From Desulfurellaceae bacterium (lineage in GTDB: Bacteria; Campylobacterota_A; Desulfurellia; Desulfurellales; Hippeaceae), in contig WFYS01000031.1 in the NCBI GenBank assembly GCA_015490005.1, positions 1-32,134 of the forward strand: DNA of 32,134 nucleotides. Direction: 5' to 3'. Each line of letters starts with the position of its first letter. Position 1 is the first letter of the stretch. Below are positions 28,505 through 32,134 of the stretch, piece by piece. Under the pieces are notes generated by a model. It made no database searches. It was not told the DNA's origin and saw only the letters and a list, made by a program, of their open reading frames with translations. Made by a program: the position numbers and the translations under genes.

Positions 28505-30061
28505 ATGAATGTTAAAGAATTCAAAAAGGTTTTGATAGCAAATAGAGGCGAAATAGCCATAAGGATTGCCCGTGCTTGTAGAAAAATGGGTATAGAAACG
28601 GTTGCTGTATATTCAGATATAGATAGAAATGCCCTGCATGTCAGGTATGCATATGAAGCTTATTATATAGGACATTCTCCGGCCGCAGAATCGTATTTAA
28701 GAATAGACAAAATTATTGAGGTGGCTAACAAAAGTGGGTGTGACGCTATTCATCCAGGTTATGGTTTTTTATCTGAGAATTCAGAATTTGTTAAAGCATG
28801 CGAAGATGCTGGCATTACATTTATAGGACCTAATACAGAGTCAATGTACATTTTGGGTGATAAAACACGCGCAAGGCAAAGGATGATAGAAGCAGGAGTT
28901 CCTGTTGTCCCAGGAACAAAAAACCCTGTGGAGAGTTTGGAACACGCTTTAAAGGTCGCAGAAGAGGTAGGGTATCCTATTATGTTTAAGGCATCTGCTG
29001 GCGGTGGTGGAAAAGGCATGAGACTAATCCACTCTAAAGAGGAATTCAAAGAGGTTTATGACCTTGCAAAAGGAGAAGCAAAGAGTGCATTTGGCGATGA
29101 TAGAATGTACATAGAAAAAGCTATAATTAATCCGAGACACGTAGAAATCCAGATAGCACGAGACAAACATGGAAATGCCATTCATCTGTTCGAGAGGGAG
29201 TGCTCTATCCAAAGAAGACACCAAAAAGTTATCGAAGAATCACCTTCTGTGGCTATTAACGATGAAGTCAGACATAAGATGGGAGAAGCTGCAATTAAGG
29301 CCGTAACCGCTTCTAATTATGATAGCGTTGGAACGGTTGAGTTTTTGGTTGATAAAGACATGAACTTTTACTTTTTAGAGGTTAACACTAGATTGCAGGT
29401 TGAACACCCAGTAACAGAGATGGTAACAGGTATAGACATTGTCAAACTGCAAATAGAGATAGCAGAGGGCAAACCCATTCCTTACAAACAAGATGATATT
29501 AAACAAATAGGGCATGCAATTGAGTGTAGGATATACGCAGAAGACCCAGATAACAACTTCATGCCATCTCCCGGTTTTATTAATGGGTTGAGGCTTCCAG
29601 GAGGTCCTGGCGTTAGAGTTGACAGTGGAGTATACTCAAAAGGGGAAGTTCCACTTTACTACGACCCGATGGTAGCAAAGCTTGTTGTTTGGGATAGAAC
29701 AAGGGATGATGCGATAACAAGAATGCAGAGGGCATTGAAAGAGTTTGTCGTCAAAGGAATAAAAACGACAATTCCTCTACACAAAAGGGTTTTAGAAAAC
29801 GAAAGCTTCAAAAAAGGTGATATATCCACAGATTTTATAGATAAAGAAATTTTATCTGAAACTGCGGAAGAAAAAGAGCAACCAAAGGAAATTGTATTAT
29901 CGGCAGCAGCGATAAAAGAATATCTGAGAGAAAAAGAAATATCAAAAAAACTGTTCGAATTTAAAGAAACATGCTCATATGGAAGCCCTTGGAAAGAGGC
30001 AGGGAAAAGAGCAGCTGTTTTTGGGGTAAACTTTGGGGACATTTACAAATACTCAACATAA
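28505..30061 (+). CDS. Biotin carboxylase subunit of acyl-CoA carboxylase
   Basis: This is the ATP-dependent enzyme that carboxylates biotin on the carrier protein. The N-terminal KVLIANRGEIAIR (8-20), the ATP-grasp glycine loop GGGGKGMRL at 166-174, RHVEIQ and the C-terminal-side VNTRLQVEHPVTE (near 294-306) are all intact. It is 518 aa; AccC alone is about 450, so the last approximately 65 residues form an extra tail like the region after biotin carboxylase in propionyl-CoA and pyruvate carboxylase A subunits. The ATG has GGGAGG nine bases upstream. The carrier domain is not fused here but encoded next. AccC-like or PycA-like labels would be equally possible; context favours propionyl-CoA. 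Confidence 0.93.
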   Translation: MNVKEFKKVLIANRGEIAIRIARACRKMGIETVAVYSDIDRNALHVRYAYEAYYIGHSPAAESYLRIDKIIEVANKSGCDAIHPGYGFLSENSEFVKACEDAGITFIGPNTESMYILGDKTRARQRMIEAGVPVVPGTKNPVESLEHALKVAEEVGYPIMFKASAGGGGKGMRLIHSKEEFKEVYDLAKGEAKSAFGDDRMYIEKAIINPRHVEIQIARDKHGNAIHLFERECSIQRRHQKVIEESPSVAINDEVRHKMGEAAIKAVTASNYDSVGTVEFLVDKDMNFYFLEVNTRLQVEHPVTEMVTGIDIVKLQIEIAEGKPIPYKQDDIKQIGHAIECRIYAEDPDNNFMPSPGFINGLRLPGGPGVRVDSGVYSKGEVPLYYDPMVAKLVVWDRTRDDAITRMQRALKEFVVKGIKTTIPLHKRVLENESFKKGDISTDFIDKEILSETAEEKEQPKEIVLSAAAIKEYLREKEISKKLFEFKETCSYGSPWKEAGKRAAVFGVNFGDIYKYST

Positions 30062-30078
30062 AAGGAAGGAGGAGTGTT

Positions 30079-30582
30079 ATGTACATAGCAACTTTAGACG
30101 ATGTAGAATATAAAATAGAAGTTAAAGAGATTGGTGACGAAAAATATGAAGTACTAATAAATGATACACCTTATACACTAGATGCACGGTCAGTAGATTC
30201 TTCTCTTTACTCTATAATCATGGATGGAAAATCATACGAAATAGACATAGATTACAAAGACAGCATATATCACGTTTACAATGACGGAAAGCTATTCAAG
30301 ATAGAACTAATGGATGAACTAAAAAAACGCATGTTGGAAAAACGTGGCGGAGCTGGTGGTCTTGAGGGAGCATACACAGTTAAAAGTGAAATGCCAGGAA
30401 AAATTGTTGAAGTAAAGGTTAAAGTAGGAGATGAAATAAAGAAAGGGGACGTTTTATTGATACTCGAATCCATGAAAATGCAAAACGAAATAAAATCCCC
30501 CAAAGATGGAAAAGTAACAGAAGTATTCATTAAAGGGGGAGATACAATCGAAGCTGAAGCCAATCTAATAACAATAGAGTAG
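30079..30582 (+). CDS. Biotin carboxyl carrier protein subunit
   Basis: This 167-aa protein carries the biotin shuttling CO2 between the two preceding subunits. The biotinyl domain occupies about 98-167, with the modified Lys133 in ESMKM (130-134) and the opposite turn sequence EMPGKIVEV (104-112). Residues 1-80 are strand-rich repeats (YKIEVKEIGDEKYEVLIND, YSIIMDGKSYEIDID, YHVYNDGKLFKIEL) resembling the biotin-transfer beta-barrel of propionyl-CoA carboxylase alpha, here on the carrier chain. A Gly-rich hinge GGAGG lies at 90-94. The ATG at 30079 follows GGAAGGAGGAG; the open frame extends upstream into the biotin carboxylase gene but that part is not protein-like. Ends at the shared terminator. 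Confidence 0.94.
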   Translation: MYIATLDDVEYKIEVKEIGDEKYEVLINDTPYTLDARSVDSSLYSIIMDGKSYEIDIDYKDSIYHVYNDGKLFKIELMDELKKRMLEKRGGAGGLEGAYTVKSEMPGKIVEVKVKVGDEIKKGDVLLILESMKMQNEIKSPKDGKVTEVFIKGGDTIEAEANLITIE

Positions 30583-30607
30583 GGGTATTACCCCTGCTTT
30601 TACTCTA
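30575..30607. terminator. Shared hairpin terminator between convergent genes
   Basis: The outer arms TAGAGTA (30575-30581) and TACTCTA (30601-30607) are perfect complements. Inside them AGGGG/CCCCT (30581-30585/30591-30595) closes on a five-base loop and is followed on the plus strand by GCTTTT. The structure includes the stop codons of the biotin carrier gene (plus) and the binding-protein gene (minus). It is a credible terminator for the plus strand and could serve both directions. Confidence 0.65.
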
Positions 30608-31699
30608 AGGTTCATAAACAGCTACAGGGATAAATCTCCCATTTTTAATTTCTCTTAAAATCATAGTTCTTTTTACATGTCCGTTTTTAATTATGATTTT
30701 TCCACTAACACCGTGGAATGTAGTATTTCTAACAAACTTAGCAACGCTTTGTGTATTTGTTCCAGCCTTTTCAATAGCACTTATTAGCAGAAAATAAGAA
30801 TCAGCAGCCAAAGCTTCCGGAGAATCCGGTAGCCTGTTAAATCTTTTTTTAAAATCATTTATGAATCTTTTTGCTAGCCCTCCCTGGGGAATCAATGGAT
30901 CGAAATCATCTGTAAACACGAGTCCATTAGCGCTTTTTCCGGCTATTTTTATTAGCGCATACGATGATGCGGCAGAGCCCGCAAAAACCTTTTGTTTAAG
31001 ACCCATTTGTCTAAGTTGAATTAAAAACAATGCTATTGTATTGTAGTAATTCGTAAAGTATATAAAATCTGGATTTAGCTTTTTAATATTGGTAATAATG
31101 GATGTAAAGTCCTTTTGGGATGATTGAATTTTATATACTCTTAAGATTTCACCCCCATCTTTTATAAAATCATTTTTAAATCTCTTTGTTAAGTCAACCG
31201 AATATTCCGTTGTTATATCCTCAATTATTACACCTCTTTTTAGACCCTCGGTGTAGATGTAATTTGCCATTATTCTGGATTGTGTGTCATTGGTTATGCA
31301 AACCCTTGAAGCATAAGGCCTATTTTCAACAAGACCCATACCGTTTGCCGTAGGTATAACGTCAACTATTTTATTTTTTTCTAAAATAGGCAAAGCTGCA
31401 AATGCCATAGGCGTAGCAACAGGACCGATAACATATTTAACACCCAAAGATGCAAATCTTTCAGCCGTTAAAGCTGCTTCTTCTTGTTTGCTAGCAACGT
31501 CTAAAACAATTAATTTTACGTTATTTCCATCTATATTAGATTTAATAGAATGCGCAATTTCTATACCTTCAAGTTCAAGACGACCCCACGCTGCTATAGG
31601 ACCTGTTAACGATAAGTAAACACCAACTTTAAGCTGTTTTGAATAAGCATTTGCAGATAACAAAAAAATACACAGAAATACAAAAAACAACTTCTTCAT
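30605..31699 (-). CDS. ABC transporter substrate-binding protein, branched-chain amino acid (LivK) family
   Basis: This is a periplasmic binding protein of the Leu/Ile/Val-binding (Peripla_BP_6) family, 364 aa. The start at 31699 gives a classic signal peptide: MKK, a hydrophobic core LFFVFLCIFLL, and a likely cleavage after SANA or AYS near 18-20. The mature protein begins KQLKVGVYLSLTGPIAAWG, the family's first strand and ligand loop. AGAGGT stands five bases upstream of this ATG; the longer open frame to 31741 would run through the proposed -10 at 31738-31743. No permease or ATPase genes are in the window. The ligand could be an amino acid, amide or short-chain carboxylate. Confidence 0.92.
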   Translation of the reverse strand: MKKLFFVFLCIFLLSANAYSKQLKVGVYLSLTGPIAAWGRLELEGIEIAHSIKSNIDGNNVKLIVLDVASKQEEAALTAERFASLGVKYVIGPVATPMAFAALPILEKNKIVDVIPTANGMGLVENRPYASRVCITNDTQSRIMANYIYTEGLKRGVIIEDITTEYSVDLTKRFKNDFIKDGGEILRVYKIQSSQKDFTSIITNIKKLNPDFIYFTNYYNTIALFLIQLRQMGLKQKVFAGSAASSYALIKIAGKSANGLVFTDDFDPLIPQGGLAKRFINDFKKRFNRLPDSPEALAADSYFLLISAIEKAGTNTQSVAKFVRNTTFHGVSGKIIIKNGHVKRTMILREIKNGRFIPVAVYEP

Positions 31700-31737
31700 A
31701 TTCCACCTCTTGTTAAATAATCTCATTGCTAAGATTA

Positions 31738-31766
31738 ACAATATAAACTTTTGATAAAATTGTCAA
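31738..31766 (-). promoter_or_regulatory. Promoter of the LivK-family binding protein gene
   Basis: On the minus strand a consensus -35 TTGACA (31761-31766) is separated by 17 bp from TATTGT (31738-31743), a 4/6 match to the -10. The predicted start of transcription near 31731 leaves a leader of about 30 nt before the ATG at 31699. Confidence 0.65.
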
Positions 31767-31886
31767 GCATGGCGGTTCCTGTTAGTAAAAATTCGAACAG
31801 ATCTCGCCCAAAATCGATAAAACTCGCGGAACAGTCAGTATCTACCTCCAAACATCCCTTCAGCCATTCCCGCGGAAAGCAGCCCT

Positions 31887-31912
31887 TTGAGATTGAACGA
31901 TCTCAAGTTTTT
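31887..31912 (+). terminator. Hairpin followed by T-run
   Basis: TTGAGAT (31887-31893) and ATCTCAA (31900-31906) form a perfect 7-bp stem around a six-base loop, followed by G and five Ts. It has intrinsic-terminator form on the plus strand, but no plus-strand gene can be recognised just upstream. Confidence 0.4.
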
Positions 31913-31933
31913 CTAATCCGCCAAGAGCGGGTT

Positions 31934-31953
31934 GCTCGGCTTTGCCGAGCTTT
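31934..31953 (+). terminator. GC-rich hairpin with short T-run
   Basis: GCTCGGC (31934-31940), loop TTT, GCCGAGC (31944-31950): a perfect, stable 7-bp stem followed by TTTG. It may be a terminator or a structural element of an RNA; a 4-bp hairpin CCGC/GCGG (31918-31930) sits just before it. Confidence 0.45.
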
Positions 31954-32134
31954 GTCCTTAAAATGATTGGACATTTACCAATAGCAACTCCTCCATGAAT
32001 GGTGATATGTTGGCAAAAGTTTAATCTATGCAAATTTCAATAATAACAAACTGCGTCGCTTAATATACCCCTTACTTCCCTTACACCCCTCATTGAGCAC
32101 CCCATTTTTGTATTTTTTCATCAACTCTATAATA

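Larger units (their letters stand above)
31767..32134. other. Gene-free segment at the right edge
   Basis: I find no gene I can support in these 368 bases. The first 200 or so are clearly richer in GC than the rest of the window and contain three consecutive hairpins (31887-31906, 31918-31930, 31934-31950). The remainder is AT-rich, with a C-tract cluster at 32068-32103. On the minus strand a frame of about 58 codons, including GGVAIGKCPIILRTKLGKAE, crosses the hairpins without a convincing start or homologue. It might be a decayed gene, a non-coding RNA or the end of a mobile element; the sequence does not decide. Confidence 0.4.

Noticed and set aside
29971-30078. Extended start of the biotin carrier protein inside the biotin carboxylase gene
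   Set aside because: The extra 36 residues are an out-of-frame reading of the upstream gene; GGAAGGAGGAG directly precedes the ATG at 30079.
26945-30582. Sodium-pumping methylmalonyl-CoA or oxaloacetate decarboxylase
   Set aside because: No membrane beta subunit or small gamma subunit is present in the operon or elsewhere in the window, and a complete biotin carboxylase is present, which decarboxylase pumps do not need.
31700-31741. Upstream start for the LivK-family protein
   Set aside because: It would hide the signal peptide behind 14 residues and starts inside the -10 element; the MKK start has its own ribosome-binding site.
31751-31966. 71-aa plus-strand open frame at the right edge
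   Set aside because: It overlaps the minus-strand promoter, lacks a ribosome-binding site, reads through three hairpins and has no recognisable protein pattern.

Overview
This window is compact, AT-rich chromosomal DNA from an anaerobic, probably thermophilic bacterium. The gene set includes ferredoxin-dependent pyruvate oxidoreductase, the futalosine route to menaquinone (MqnE/MqnC), flavin-dependent thymidylate synthase (ThyX), TrmFO, short core enzymes and a propionyl-CoA carboxylase-type biotin enzyme. Together with the strong gene overlap this recalls the Desulfurella/Hippea group of sulfur reducers. That placement is inferred from gene content and remembered family resemblance; no search was run.

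Layout. (1) 1-16225, plus strand: an almost gapless run of 17 genes. It covers porA (5' cut off by the window) and porB, an unknown 97-aa protein, a Lon-like protease, aroC-aroK, an HDOD protein, a short-chain epimerase, mtnA, a crotonase, ftsY, eno, an FtsB/DivIC-like protein, trmFO-thyX, rsmI and murJ. Most junctions are overlaps of 1-23 nt or gaps under 20 nt, and I see no convincing internal promoter or terminator. (2) 16162-16743, minus: mobA, whose 3' end overlaps the convergent 3' end of murJ by 64 nt. (3) 16810-22052, plus: cupin, a short prmA, purL, a second cupin and uvrC, again tightly packed. (4) 22053-26715, minus: two tRNA-Ser genes (GCU, UGA) with their own likely promoter, then the operon read from the right as phosphomannomutase/phosphoglucomutase, mqnE, mqnC, metF. 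(5) 26884-30582, plus: a clear sigma70-type promoter followed by carboxyltransferase, biotin carboxylase and biotin carrier protein, closed by a hairpin shared with the next gene. (6) 30605-31766, minus: a periplasmic branched-chain amino acid-type binding protein with its own promoter. (7) 31767-32134: no supported gene; it contains stem-loops, is visibly richer in GC for its first 200 bp, and carries a cluster of G-tracts on the minus strand.

How the genes fit together. POR and enolase belong to central carbon flow. AroK and AroC supply chorismate, the entry point of the futalosine pathway to which MqnE and MqnC belong. TrmFO, ThyX and MetF all use 5,10-methylene-tetrahydrofolate. The three-subunit carboxylase fits propionyl-CoA/methylmalonyl-CoA metabolism.

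I do not see a clear new multi-gene system such as a defence island, CRISPR array or biosynthetic cluster. The points most worth a second look are the Lon-like protease with an eroded P-loop sitting beside an uncharacterised small protein, the PrmA that lacks its recognition domain, and the structured gene-free segment at the right edge. Several gene starts that maximal open frames would place too far upstream are corrected here from ribosome-binding sites and promoters.
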